Origin: Neodiprion pinetum
Lineage: Eukaryota; Arthropoda; Insecta; Hymenoptera; Diprionidae
Length of the DNA: 64,000 nucleotides
Direction: 5' to 3'
Assembly: GCF_021155775.2 (NCBI RefSeq)
Contig: NC_060238.1
Coordinates: 12,407,042 to 12,471,041, forward strand
Shown: positions 1 through 11,765 of the stretch, one piece after another
Layout of the letters: each line of letters opens with the position of its first letter
How positions within the stretch are numbered: position 1 is the stretch's first letter
Notes under the pieces: model-generated
Database searches by the model: none
Seen by the model: the letters and a program-made list of their open reading frames with translations, nothing else
What the model was told of the DNA's origin: nothing
Program-made: the position numbers and the translations under genes

Positions 1-1419
1 ATATCCTTTAGGTACGACGTACGTATGCAAATAATATGAATGAGAAATAAAACTGACGGAGGGAGAAATAATTGATTTCGCACCGATAATATGATTCAGA
101 TTAAAATGTTAGTGTTCCCCAAGTTATCCACAAATGGATCGAGCAAAGCTTACTGTGTACAATGTATTAAGCGCCGTCAGGTTTTTTCATCATACTCTTT
201 CACGCGACATTTCGAATTTATAGGAGTTCGTCTTATTGTATGATTTATTGAGTTTTTTGGAATTTTTGACAAGGGTGAAAGACACTGTGACGCTCGCATA
301 CAGGCAAACACTCTACAATTATCTGAAGACAAAAACCTGGGACAAGTCACCTGCTGTTATTTATGTATCTACTACACAAAAGAAAGGGATCATTATTATA
401 AGGTTCGAAAAATTGACACACTACTATTTTTATTTTCCTAGTTGAGTTCTGTTTTCTTTCATTATTTTGTAAGAAATAAATATCTCGCGATCTGTAAAAT
501 ATTAAAATTTTCGAATGTATTTTCTCATTTCTTATTAATACGTTGTTGGAATAATCTTAACCTGATACAAGTATTGATTTTCTAGAAGGAGGAAAGACGG
601 TGTTATAATTTATGCGTGTACATAATTAAGGGAATGTAAGAAGGATAGTTGAACATTATTAGTCTTCATCAAAAACAGTTCACTTCGCACGCATGTTGCA
701 GCGTACCGCTCGGACGGGGATCACTCTGTATGCCCCACATAGGGTGCTCTACACTGCCTCATGGTGTTATATCCTCACTTTTATCCCTAAGCGTACCACT
801 CATGACAAACGGAATACCAATAGGCTACAAATGTTCTATAGTTATTTGTATTCAAACGTGTAACGTGATTGAAATTTACACAACGGTTTGCACGTAGTCG
901 ACATTCATCGTGTGCTTAACTATGACCTATATAATAATACCGTGTAAGAATCTGAACGCCACATGTATATGTTCACACATATACGTGTGGTGTTGATCAC
1001 GCGTGAGGTTGCGAGGATAGTCAGTCGATCAGTATCCTTATCGCAAATCATATCAATTATAAATGTGATGACTCAAAATTATTACATAACCATGGAGACG
1101 GAATTTTAATTACTTGTTAGTTTTTTTGGAATCTCTTCGAACCCTGTTGGAAAAGTTTATGGAAAATCCTGACACAAAATTATACACATTGATCGAAATA
1201 TAAGGACTGACGACTCAAACATAAAGGATTAACGATTATTTTTAACGTATGACGCCTCGGCAAAGATAAAAGTTACTTTTGATTATTTTTTTTTTTATTT
1301 AATCTCCCGTCAATATTTCGAGTCAGCTTGATCTGTATAACCATTTATTGAATTATAAGATTTACATCATGATTACTTGTTTATAGAATTTGATCTAATT
1401 ATATAAGAAATTCGTTACA
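1..1419. other. AT-rich flank, possibly holding the 5' LTR of gypsy-1
   Basis: No coding signal is recognised; the short open frames here have no familiar motif. The stretch ends in GTTACA four bases before a retroviral-type primer-binding site, so its right part is probably the 5' LTR of the gypsy element that follows. The LTR start cannot be fixed because no 3' copy is visible in the window. Confidence 0.35.
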
Positions 1420-1423
1420 AAAC

Positions 1424-1440
1424 TGGCGCCCGAACAAAAG
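1424..1440 (+). promoter_or_regulatory. tRNA-Lys-type primer-binding site of gypsy-1
   Basis: TGGCGCCCGAAC begins here. This is the classic lysine-tRNA primer-binding site that starts minus-strand cDNA synthesis in LTR retroelements. It lies four bases after a GTTACA end typical of an LTR and about 100 bp before the first gag-like frame. Confidence 0.7.
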
Positions 1441-1523
1441 TTCTTTTGCCTTTTTAATATATGTGTAAATTTCGTTTTATGATAATTATACAGCATTAGG
1501 AGGAATGAAATCATGTAAAATAG

Positions 1524-2560
1524 ATGGATTATATATTGATGGCTATCAGTTCAACTATTCAAACTAGGTCCAAAATTGTACATTCACCGATAACAACAAA
1601 GAAAGAGACAAAGTCAAGTACACAAAAAACCACAATGAATATGAACATGGAAGATCAGTTTGAACGGCTTAAGGAAGAGTTGGCGAGTCTATCTAGTATA
1701 AAAGAATGCGTGGTACAGTTACAAAATCAACAAACATGAAACTACGACTTAGCCCGAGAAGTTCAAATATTGAAGACTCAAAATCAAGAACAACGGGAAA
1801 TGCTCGAAGTGATCTCGATAGGTACAAACAGTAAATAATGTTGAAACATTGGTAAGTGAATTGGTGGCTAGTTTACAAATAACACATATTGATGTACATA
1901 TTCCGGGATTTTTTGACGAAGAAAGTTCAAATCTGATAGAATTCTTAGATAACATGGAAAGCTATTTTAATTTTAAAAATATTGTTGGTCAATGGAAATG
2001 ATGAATTATAGAGAATACATTGAAAGGCAGAGCTAGATTATGGTGGAATTCGATCAAACAGAAAATTGAAAATTATGATGCGTTCAAACGAACATTTCTG
2101 GAAAAATTTTACTCTATTCCCAAACAAGTTAAGGCAAAAAATAAGTGGAGTTCTCGAAAATGTAAATCAGAAATGGATCATTACAAATGTAGTTTTTCGA
2201 GAAAATTGTCGAAGCCAAATATTTGACTCCTATATTAGATTTTTTGGAAGTTAAATATACTATTATTCAAGAATTTCCAAACAGAATTCGTGTTATATTT
2301 GCAGCAGTAAATTTTTCTGATACCAAACAAATAGAACAGACATTATCATAATTGTTCAGTACATATCAGGAGCGAGAGAATGAAAAACGTCAAAATCAAA
2401 ATAGCAGTAATCCGATGACTCAATCTCAAAATTTTCGAAATACAACGTATATAAATAACGATAGTCAATATATAAATTATCAACCCGCTTATAATCAAAT
2501 TGTTCCACAATCAATATTCAATTACCAAAATTATAGCCATAACGATTCGTAAGTTGCGAA
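1524..2560 (+). pseudogene. gypsy-1 gag relic
   Basis: Gag would form the internal particle of the retrotransposon. The evidence is a retrotransposon-gag-like stretch at 2020-2220, beginning KGRARLWWNSIKQKIENYD and followed by a lysine-rich FL/KFYSIP segment, a standard feature of arthropod gypsy Gag. The frame before it (1524-1739) and the Asn/Gln-rich frame after it (2352-2552) lie in different phases, so at least three frameshifts separate them. I see no zinc knuckle. The Gag assignment is firm; the exact ends are not. Confidence 0.65.
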
Positions 2561-2887
2561 TACAGGCAATGTGATGTCAAATGGGCAAGATTCGAAAAAT
2601 TTTTCAACGTCTGCAAATACTCAAATAATATCACCTGATCTAAGTTATCCACCACCTCCATTATTAACTACAAATCATCAAGTCATGGGAAAACAAGGTG
2701 TGAATAACGTGATGAATAGAAATTTAAACTAAATAACAACGCGTTGCGATTGGGTCCCGCATCGTGTTGTGACTATGTAAATTGAGCTAAGGACCTTGTA
2801 GTTGATATTGATAATAATCCGGGTGTAACAAAAATTCATGATACAGAATACCACTTATTCAAGGACCCACACATACATATTGTTAAT
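2561..2887 (+). other. gag-protease linker of gypsy-1
   Basis: Degraded sequence between the gag and protease frames. Asn/Gln/Pro-rich translations continue in broken frames and no separate gene is seen. Confidence 0.4.
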
Positions 2888-3346
2888 TTGGAAAATCAAG
2901 TTTTAGCTTTGGTAGATACTGGAATTCAAATAACTTGTCTGTCGGAAAAAATGTATAAACAGTTGAAAAACAAGCATGATTTGAATTTACTTCCTGTTAG
3001 TGATGTTTTAGTATTGTTAGCTACAGGACAAAAAACTGCTCCAGTCAGGCTACAAATACTTATAAATGTAAGTATAGGGAACAAAGTTATGCGTACAGTC
3101 TTTTTAATCGTACTGCATTTAATAAATGATGTTATTTTTGGCAATGATTGGTTGTTTATAAACAGAGTCGTATTGGATTATGGATGTAAAATTATTGGAA
3201 TAAATGGGGTGCTCTTTGCACCATCGTTCTACTCGTACGGTCGGGAATTTTCAGAACAAATAAAATCATTTGCATGGAATCAAAAGACGTATATACGAGT
3301 GGTTAAACGGAGTAATAATGCAATTAAATTAGATAATAGAAAATAA
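2888..3346 (+). pseudogene. gypsy-1 retroviral-type aspartic protease
   Basis: This 152-residue frame carries the active-site motif LVDTGIQITCLSE near residue 10. The family pattern is hydrophobic-hydrophobic-D-T/S-G followed by a hydrophobic strand. The second conserved segment, DVIFGNDWL, lies near residues 90-100. In gypsy elements this dimeric protease cleaves Gag-Pol. The frame is open, but its junctions to gag and RT are disrupted. Confidence is high from the paired DTG and FGNDWL motifs. Confidence 0.75.
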
Positions 3347-3840
3347 TCTGATATTGATAATGAAGTCATTTTGAAATATTGTGAAAATGATGATCTAGCA
3401 ATAAGCAATAACGTGATGAATAATGTCGTACAATCTGAAAACGTAGTCAAGAATATTTGTGCAAAATGTAACAATAATATGGACCTTGTGATTATTAATG
3501 ATGCAATGGGAAGTATAGATAAAGAGAAAGAAAATTATGAAAATCCACAAATATAAATAGAAAAGATTACTGAAATAGAAAATGTTACTATTGATTGTGT
3601 TGAAATTGACGAATGTGATATATTGAAAATTAATGATAAGAAACTGGATGATTGCGAGAATCAAAATCCAAAAAAAGATTATGACTTGTGCGAAGATGAT
3701 AATTTGATTGAAGAATCTTTCAATTACTTCAGTAGAATAATTAGAAGTACGCAAAATGATCAAAGTTTTTTGAAGATCTCCCAGCGATCCTGACAAGTCT
3801 TACGGGTTTAAGCGGTGAGTAAAGAGTCGTTCTTGAAAAA
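3347..3840 (+). other. protease-RT spacer of gypsy-1
   Basis: AT-rich, acidic Asn/Asp-rich translations in shifting frames (for example 3371-3556). This is the expected place for the protease-RT linker. No domain is recognised. Confidence 0.4.
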
Positions 3841-4190
3841 TTGCTGTGTCAATACAAGCATCTGTTTTCTGATGAATTAGGCTGTGCTGAACATTCAATC
3901 AAACTTGCAACTAATAAGCCATTTGTAAAACGATCGTACCCCGTACCATTGAAATATACAGTTGCTGTAGAGTTAGAGCTACAAAATATGTTACGAGAAC
4001 GGATAATAGAACGTTCCAATAGCTCTTTTTGTAATCCACTTCGAATCGTATCAAAAAAAAAAGGGTGGGGTGCAAATTTGTCTAGATGCGCGTCATGTCA
4101 TTTAAATGATATTATTGAAGCAGATAATGAGTCATCTCCGTCGATTCAAGAATGAATGAGAAAAAATCATGCTGTAAAAGTGACGAGGAC
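3841..4190 (+). pseudogene. gypsy-1 reverse transcriptase, N-terminal part
   Basis: The frame begins in the segment just before RT motif 1 (a CAEHSIKLATNKPF-type stretch, then a VPLKYT / LLRERIIERSNSSFCNPLRIVSKK region) and continues in other phases into CLDARHLND-like residues. This is the N-terminal end of a Ty3/gypsy RT. It is cut at 4190 by the Polinton TIR. The continuation, with the THGYW segment, starts at 25272 in the compatible phase. Confidence 0.75.
4185..4190. repeat. Left 6-bp target-site duplication of Polinton-1
   Basis: GAGGAC directly abuts the left TIR. GACGAC, with one mismatch, abuts the right TIR at 25266-25271. Six-base duplications are diagnostic of Polinton/Maverick integration. 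Confidence 0.75.
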
Positions 4191-4742
4191 AGTAGATAGG
4201 ATACGAAAGTTCTAACCCAAAAAATACCAATGATATTGCTACCGGCGGTTAACACACATGACGTCACCAGTATAATCGCCCGATTTTGCCGTGTGACGAG
4301 CGGCCATTTTGATAGCAGCCATTTTGATTTTTGCTTAGTCGGATGAACAACCATTTTTATTTTTTATCGTCAGACAGTTTGATAATGTGATTTATTGCTT
4401 GGCCGAATGAATAGCCATTTTGATTTTCTTCGCCGTCACCCGTAAACTTTCACGCTAATAGTTTGCCCCCAGGGCGAAAAATGATGTTTTCCACGTACTT
4501 CGGATACATTCTTTTGTGTTAATCGATCGGATAGCGACATCGCAATTAGATAGGCCGGGAATGTTGATGACGATCCGTAAACTTTCACGCTAATAGTTTA
4601 CCCCCAGGGCGAAAATTTTACATTCGACATACCATTTTGATTGTTCGCCGCTACCCGTGAACTTACACGCTAACAGTTATACAATACTATACAATAATAT
4701 TTTCCACTTACTTCGAATACGTTCTTTTGTGCTAATCGACTG
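4191..4742 (+). repeat. Left TIR of Polinton-1
   Basis: Inverted relative to 24699-25265 with high identity over about 550 bp. Inside it are three copies of a module containing CGTAAACTTTCACGCTAATAG followed by a CCCCCAGGGCGAAAA-type tail (near 4440, 4570 and 4650), and several 'CCATTTTGATT' repeats. The module also appears, diverged, at about 35640. Confidence 0.85.
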
Positions 4743-4810
4743 GATGGCGAGTGGGGGTACCAAGCTTGGACCTTTCACTACCACTCTCCCAAATTCTCAC
4801 GTTCTTTCTG

Positions 4811-4820
4811 CATATATTAA
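4811..4820 (+). promoter_or_regulatory. Possible TATA element upstream of polB-1
   Basis: CATATATTAA lies about 100 bp before the polB start codon. The second Polinton has TATATAAG 71 bp before its equivalent ATG, and both share TTAAAGTCATGGC at the start. That makes a conserved promoter-leader plausible but unproven. Confidence 0.35.
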
Positions 4821-4910
4821 CTCAACGCATCCAATGCAGACTCATCAGTCTTACACGATACGTGCAAGTCAAAAGTTCATCAAAGTTCTGCATATATCAG
4901 CGTTAAAGTC

Positions 4911-7422
4911 ATGGCCGCTGAAACATGCTCAAATATCGTCAAAACGATGGAGAACGCGCACGATTTGTTGGGTGAGCTGCATCCCGAGCAGGAGAATGAC
5001 AACATCTTCCAGCACTGGATTGACGTTGAAATGGAAAATCTCCAATTGCTGCGTGATGTTTCCAAGCAACGGAGAACGAGCGTAGGTACGAAACTGCAAA
5101 TTCAGCACACAATCACGCTCGTACAATCCTGGATAGCAAAGATTCGGCAACAGCTGAGGCAGCGACAGCAGCAGCGGCAGCAGCAGCAGCACGCCGCCGC
5201 GCCGTGGTGATGGGTGCTAACATCGGCAGTCCTGCGAGCGTGCAGTAGGACGAAGTCGAAAGTGCTTTTGCCAACTGGATCCAAACGGGAGTCGTCACAA
5301 ATCTCGGGCATAAGAATTTGGACGCCTTTTTCGACGAAACGCAACGGATCATCGTTGAGCGATTGAGGCTGGTACTGCGCAAGGAGGGTAATGTGAAGGT
5401 TAACCTCACATTATCGTGCAAATTTGAAAACATAAAGCACGAGGGGATTGCGGAAGAAGTTAAAAGCTTCAACACTGTCAACATCGCGATCCTCCCCTCG
5501 AGCGATATCGACGGTTGGTTTACACACGCAAGGGCCGATCTACTTGTGAAGGTTAAGGATTTTGAACAACGCGATTCTGGGTGGAGCATGATCGAGATCC
5601 TCAATACTGCCGTAAATATCAACCGGTACCAGCCTCTCGCTGCGGGGCTTTCGACATTCGTTGAGCTGCCCAAGGACATTCAGCGGAAGAGAGCGGTGGT
5701 CAATGTGAAAAACAAAGATGAAAGATGTCTTCTCTGGTCCATCACTGCAGCACACTACCCGACCAGCACCCACACCGATAGGACTAGCCATTATCGCCGT
5801 TTTATCTCCGAGTTGGACTGTACTGGTATTAAATTCCCTGCTACTCTACATGATGTAAAAAGGCTTGAGAGATTGAATAATTTGTGAATCAATGTATATG
5901 GGATAGAATCTCAAACTTTTTCACATCATGCAAAATCAAATAACAGCGTCATCGTGCCAATTTATTTGAGCGATCATTTGAGTACCGCGAACTTTGACGC
6001 GATTCATCTTCTGATGGTTGAGAGTAATCCAGAAAATGATATGGCTCGCGAGTCAACACCAAGATTCCGCTTTGCTTGGATTGAAGATCTTTCACGATTG
6101 CTGAGCAAAGAATTGTCTGATCCTAATGGTCAACTGTTTTTATGCGACAGATGTTTGTGTCACTTTAGTGTGAAACATGCCTACGACAATCATCGGCAAG
6201 ATTGTATTATGCTAAATGAAGTACGCATGGAATTTCCCGAGTCTGAAGATTTAGTCTATACCGATTGACGAATTCCAAAATCACGTTTCAACCCGTAAAA
6301 CACGTGAATTTCAAAAGCATATCTCGCACAGTGTAGCATACTATGTGCATTGCGCGTACGATGAAACTTTATCGAAGTTCCACAGTGAACGTGGCGTTGA
6401 TTGCATAGATTGGTTCATGCAGCAGCTTAAAGATTCATCGATTGAAGAAGAGTCACGCGTCAAAAACATAATTCCGATGGATTCTCTTACCCAAGTGCAA
6501 CACGATCGTCACATGCGCGCAAAGAATTGCTACATTTGCGAAAAGCCGTTTACCACTGAGGAGAAAAAGTGTCACGACCACTGTCACTTCACGGGTAAAT
6601 ATCGTGGTCCTGCTCATGATCGGTGTAATTTGAATTTCAGACAGACGCACACAATTCCAATAGTTTACCACAATTTGTCCGGTTACGATTCTCACTTTTT
6701 AATAAATCCCTCGTGTCAACTTTCCCCAGTGAAATTACCCTGCTACCCATAAATAAAGAAAAATGTATATCCTTTACGAAACGCGTTGATGGGACGATGA
6801 TGCACTTGAGATTCATCGATTCGTTTCGATTGATGGCTAGCAGCATCGATAAACTTTCCAAATATTTAAATGATGCAGACAAGCCCATAACACGTGAATT
6901 TTATAATAATCCGATTCAGTTCAGTTTGATGACCCGAAAAGGCGTTTTTCCCTATGAATACGTCGATTGTTGGGGGAAACTCAATGAACCGCGATTACCT
7001 GCAAATAAGCATTTCTACTCGCACCTCTGCCATGCAAATATTTGAGACACCGATTACGAGCACGCTAAAAATGTTTGGGGGGAATTTCATTTAGAGTCAT
7101 TGGGCAGCTATTCTGATTTACATTTAAAGACCGATGTTCTTGTGCTTGCCGATATTTTCGAAAATTTCCGCGCTTGCTGCTTCAAAACATATGATTTAGA
7201 TCCGTTGCACTGCACCGGGACTTGCTTTTGACGCGATGCTCAAGCATACCAATGTAACTTTGCAACCTTTAGACAAACCTGAAATGGTGTTATTTATTGA
7301 AAGGACATTTCGAGGCGGCGTAGCGCAATGTTCTAATCGACACGCTCGGGCCAATAATAGATTCATGGGAACAAATTTCGATCCAAACAAAGCGGAATCG
7401 TATCTCACGTATTTTGACGTAA
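4911..7422 (+). pseudogene. Polinton-1 protein-primed DNA polymerase B, N-terminal and exonuclease half
   Basis: PolB replicates the element from its ends. The start ATG (MAAETC) matches the start of polB-2 at 45532 (MAGETC). Visible in order are: the N-terminal domain with a Gln-rich CAG-coded expansion near 5150-5200; a second piece (5318-5887); a CDRCLCH...DC zinc-finger-like segment (about 6140-6210); an HNH-like C-x2-C...DHCHFTGKYRG zinc module (about 6530-6640); an exonuclease II-type HNLSGYDSHF (about 6670); LKTDVLVLADIFENF (about 7120); and a GGVAQCSNR segment. At least five frameshifts or stops break it. The Exo I region (VYAD-type) appears truncated near 6250. It is cut at 7422 by the CMC transposon and resumes at 17713. 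Confidence 0.85.
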
Positions 7423-8000
7423 CCCAATAAACACACACCAGTATAAATTTCGTATATGAAACGTCGAAGTCGTTTAATAATGGTATAAGTATAAAATTCA
7501 ACCGTATCACATATACTGTAATATTTCGGATGGATATTATTCGTATGATTACTCTGTTTATTATGCGTATTTCATTATACAGAAGTTTAAAATACGTATT
7601 ATTATAGCAAAAGCAACGTATAGTATATTTGTTCATTATTCGTACGAAAATCGTTTAAAACTTATATGTTTAACGATGTTGGTACTCCATCTTTCAACGT
7701 TTTATCAGAATCGTTTCATTTGAATTTACAAATTACGAGCTATTAACGTTCACGAAATTCGTTTATGATTTTGGTAATCACAACATATAATATTCATTCA
7801 TGACACAACTGCCAGCAACTTTAATTAGACGTTTATCATACTTCCTATTCACCATTGCACAGCAGTATATTGATTGTTTTATGAACGTATATCTTCGACT
7901 ATTATAATGTACGTTTTATTGGTATTTCTGATCTACGCGTGATAGACGTTTATGAAATTCATTTTCAATCTTGGTGTCTACAACATCTATATATATATAT
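7423..8000. repeat. Left subterminal repeat region of the CMC element
   Basis: AT-rich, with many short copies in both orientations of motifs containing ACGTTTATGAAATT, GAACGTAT and AAACGT. The same motifs fill 16900-17710. The piece from about 7808-7985 recurs as a direct repeat at about 8970-9150, on the other side of a foldback insertion. Subterminal arrays of this kind bind transposase in CACTA-type elements. Confidence 0.5.
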
Positions 8001-8001
8001 A

Positions 8002-8926
8002 TTAGGGTGTGTCGAAAATGAACTTTTTTTTTTTCTTCGCTCCTACCACTCAAAACTTTAGGTTTTGACATTAAAGAGGTCCTCGTTCAAGGAGGGCGCT
8101 GTAGCTTGAAGTTTAGAAGTCGCTCAACGAGGATTTAGGTTTCCCATCTAATTAACACGTAAAAAATATTGTTTTTCGTTCAAAATGATGTCAGGCAACC
8201 ATAAAATTGGCGATGTCTGTATTTCTTGGCTTATTTGAAAGCATGACTCATCCCCTAAACGATGATAGGTCGTTTTTCGACTTACCTTGTTCCAATTTTT
8301 TTTTACGCCACTTTTCGACCACAATAGTCACTTTTTCAAGTTTACAAAGTCTCCAAGGTATCAATGAGTCCAAAATGAATTGCTACAAGTATTGATTCTT
8401 GATTCGAATATAAATAACCAATTCTAAAAATTGGTAAATTCCGTATCTTCAATTTTATTCAAAAAACCATGTTTATTTTGAGAAATTTTGTATGTTTCAC
8501 TAATTTTTGGAATTGGTTATTTATATTCGAATCAAGAATCAATACTTGTAGCAATTCATTTTGAACTCATTGATACATTGGAGACTTTGTAAACTTGAAA
8601 AAGTGACTATTGTGGTCGAAAAGTGGCGTAAAAAAAATTGGTACAAGGTAAGTCGAAAAACGACCTATCATCGTTTAGGGGATGAGTCATGCTTTCAAAT
8701 AAGCCAAGAAGCACAGAAATCGCCAATTTTTTGGATGCCTGACATCATTTTGAACGAAAAACAATATTTTTTACGTGTTAATTAGATGGGAAACCTAAAT
8801 CCTCGTTGAGCGACTTCTAAACTTCAAGCTACAGCGCCCTCCTTGAACGAGGACCTCTTTAATGTCAAAACCTAAAGTTTTGAGTGGTAGGAGCGAAGAA
8901 AAAAAAAAGTTCATTTTCGACACACC

Positions 8927-8940
<14 letters not shown>
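8002..8940. mobile_element. Near-perfect foldback element, TTAGGGTGTGTCG ends, in a TA tract
   Basis: Two arms of about 430 bp are near-perfect inverted copies of each other (left from 8002, right to 8940) around a ~60-bp spacer near 8440-8510. The termini read TTAGGGTGTGTCGAAAATG and its complement, and (TA)n lies on both sides. This is the signature of a Tc1/mariner-type foldback or long-TIR MITE inserted at TA. The short frames inside mirror each other and are not genes. Confidence 0.75.
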
Positions 8941-8972
<32 letters not shown>

Positions 8973-10819
8973 ACATTCATCATACAACTACCAGCAACCC
9001 CAATTAAGCGCTTAATTATTGCGGTTTTCCACTATTGCACAGAAATATATTCATCGTTTGATGAACGTATTTTTTCAACGATTATTGTTCACGTTTTACT
9101 GCTACTTGTGATCTACGTTCAATAACCGTTTATGAAATTTATTCAATATCGGACTATTTTCAAGATACATTGAATTGTATAATATGTATATTTGATCAAA
9201 TGGGTTCATACTTGTTTTACTTCAACACGATTGAGGAAAATTCAACGTTGAGTACAATATTCAGATTATGAACGCACTTTTAGTATTCATGTATGCGGAA
9301 CCGCCTGATGCCAAGCGGTGGCCAAATCAGTTGATTATCTTATAATTAGTTTCCGAAAAATGGACTTTAATTACCCGTTATTTTGATGCCAATATTATGT
9401 GGTAACTAAAGCTGAACACTGATCTTGTATTCATTTACCGGTGCATGGAACATAGATATAACCAATAAAAGGAAGAGAATAAAGAAGTGTCCGAAACGTG
9501 AATAATTTCGTACCAAGAATAATAATTTATTGTACATTTTTATAATTATTTCACAATATTGGTTATCATATTATAATATATTAAATCTCATTATTTGGCA
9601 CGAATTACGTCAAGACTTCAATATCTTGTATGAGTACTTGCTAAAACAAGCGTTCATCATATCCTGTCGCATTTTTAACGTCGTTTGTACGTTTATTTTT
9701 CGCGCTATTTTATCGGAGTTCTGTGCGTTATACATTGTGTCACTACTGATATATTATTCTCCTGCTCTGGTGCGTCAGCGTCGGTAACGCTGCAAGCTAG
9801 AGTAAGAGCGCAATAATTATATGTAGAGACAGAACTTATCCCATGGACCGCGCATTCATACAGTAAGTGTAAGTATAGCGAGTGGTAAGACAAGGACAGC
9901 TCGGAATAACACGGGCATATATGGCAAAGTTGATTCCCTTTTGGGCACGATCTCTCTGTCGCTCTTGCGTCTCCTCTATCTTTGTCTTTGTCTGGGAGCC
10001 TATATTCATCCCCACCCTTGCAACTGGCCTCAGGCGCTGGTTATGGCGTTATTCGTCAACCGAATGCGGAGGTGCTCGGATCGATCGGTGATCGTGTAGC
10101 AAAAAAGGTGAGAAGCTATTGTTAATCTGCGGCCTAGACGGAAGAAGCAAATTCGTCATTAAATAACGCTGGTAAGTACAACTACATATTTTTCCAAATA
10201 TGGTGGTATTTTGTCTTAATACATCGAGCATTCTTGGTTGAAAAAATAATGTGTTTTGCAACTCAAATTCTGTCTCTTCTGTATTTTTTTCTTTCCTTTC
10301 TTTTCTTTCTTCAAAAGAAACTATGTGTAATGTTCTGCGTCTTTTTCTCTAAACCAAACGATGTACCATAAAAATATGGAATAGTTTATTGTTTATTATA
10401 TAACGTTCATGAATATTTTTGAACTGTTTTTAAACGTTATTTATATGTGTTAAGTTTACTATGATACGTATATTATAGGTTAATTATATTAGTTCTTGTC
10501 GAATTTGAGGAAAACTTCATGTTAATAATCATCCCATGTGATCATGCGGTTATTAGTAACTTTTGCTCTGTATTGTTTGAAATCGGTTTCGTGTTTATTA
10601 TTTTTTTAGATACCGTTTCAACATATCTATAACATACATATGAACTCGTAGCATCTTCCAAAGTAACAAAGTATAGTAATACAGCCACGTAAATATTTCT
10701 GTGCCATCGAAATCACAGAAATATTATTTTGACAATATTTTTTATTTTCTTTTCCCTTCAATTGAAAATAACAATTATTATCCATCAGAAGAAGACGGTC
10801 ATGTTAGACAATAGAGACA
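8941..10819. other. Non-coding interior of the CMC element
   Basis: After a (TA)n tract comes the second copy of the subterminal direct repeat (about 8970-9150), then unique AT-rich sequence. Open frames at 9530-9787 and 9882-10261 show no recognisable domain. This may be the 5' leader or promoter region of the transposase gene. Confidence 0.4.
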
Positions 10820-11628
10820 ATAGAGAAGATCCGTAGCAATAAAGCTTTTTCACCAGTTAGTGCAACAACTTATATAGAGGTTTATTAAAAATTATGTATT
10901 TTGATCCAAAATTCTGTTTTGTGTATATTTTCTTGGATTTGGGCTGAATAAATATTAAAAAGGGATTTGCACCTGAATAATTTTGTAAACACTGGTAAAA
11001 ATAGTGGTCATCTACCCATCAAACGTATATAATACGCAGGAAATTCGTAACAAGTAATTTTATTCCATTGGATTTGACTTTGATCTTTACCGATAAACGT
11101 ATAGTATACTCATGATTTACGTTCAGTAGTAGGCGTCATGATATACTATTCGAAAAGTATTAGAATATAAGCAGGACATCGGCCCAGAATTGGTTCAACG
11201 TTAAACTACGATCTTGTTTAATTTGTAGTAACAATAAATAGCGATACATAGAACTATAAGTACTATAGAATAATAATATTAGTAACAGTACTATCTAGTC
11301 CTGAAATATATCACGATTCCTACTACTGAACGTAAATCATGAGTATACTATGCGTTTATCGGTAAATGTCAGAGTCAAATCCAATAGAATGAAACTACTC
11401 ATTACCTGCGTATTATATACGTTCGATGGGTAGCTGACCACGTTTTTTATTCGTGTTTACAAAATTGTTCGGCTACAAATGCCTTTTTAATATTTATTTA
11501 GCCCAAATCCAAGAAAATATACACGAAACAGCATTTTTGATCAAATTACTTAATTTTCAATAAAATTTTATATAAATTGTTGCGCTAACTCGTGTAAAAG
11601 CTTTATTGCTATGAATCTTCTGTATTGA
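10820..11628. repeat. Diverged foldback with arms of about 300 bp
   Basis: The left arm (about 10820-11130) and right arm (about 11320-11628) are imperfect inverted copies. Examples are AGTATACTCATGATTTACGT against its complement, and ATTTGGGCTGAATAAATATT against AATATTTATTTAGCCCAAAT. The spacer is about 190 bp. It lies just upstream of the transposase gene. It is probably an old MITE or foldback. Confidence 0.65.
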
Positions 11629-11765
11629 CTCACGTACTACGTTCATTAGGTTCATTTAACTTTTAGTTTTCAGAGTGGTGTGCGGATATTTACGACAAAT
11701 AAGGCAAGCACGTTAAAGCGTACATCATTTCTTGTCTGGTGTGTATTATTATTTAGTTTTATAAC

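Larger units (their letters stand above)
1420..4190 (+). mobile_element. Ty3/gypsy retrotransposon gypsy-1, left half
   Basis: The order is primer-binding site, gag, aspartic protease, then the start of reverse transcriptase, all on the + strand, as in Ty3/gypsy elements. Reading frames are broken many times, so the copy is old. It stops abruptly at 4190, where the Polinton begins. The RT continues at 25266 on the far side of that insertion. Confidence 0.8.

Noticed and set aside
5140..5210. CAG/CAGCAGC run as a host polyglutamine gene
   Set aside because: It lies in frame in the N-terminal region of Polinton polB-1, where polB-2 shows a similar but unexpanded linker.
8207..8785. Two short ORFs of 62 and 74 aa
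   Set aside because: They lie on the mirrored arms of a foldback and encode complementary strands of the same DNA.
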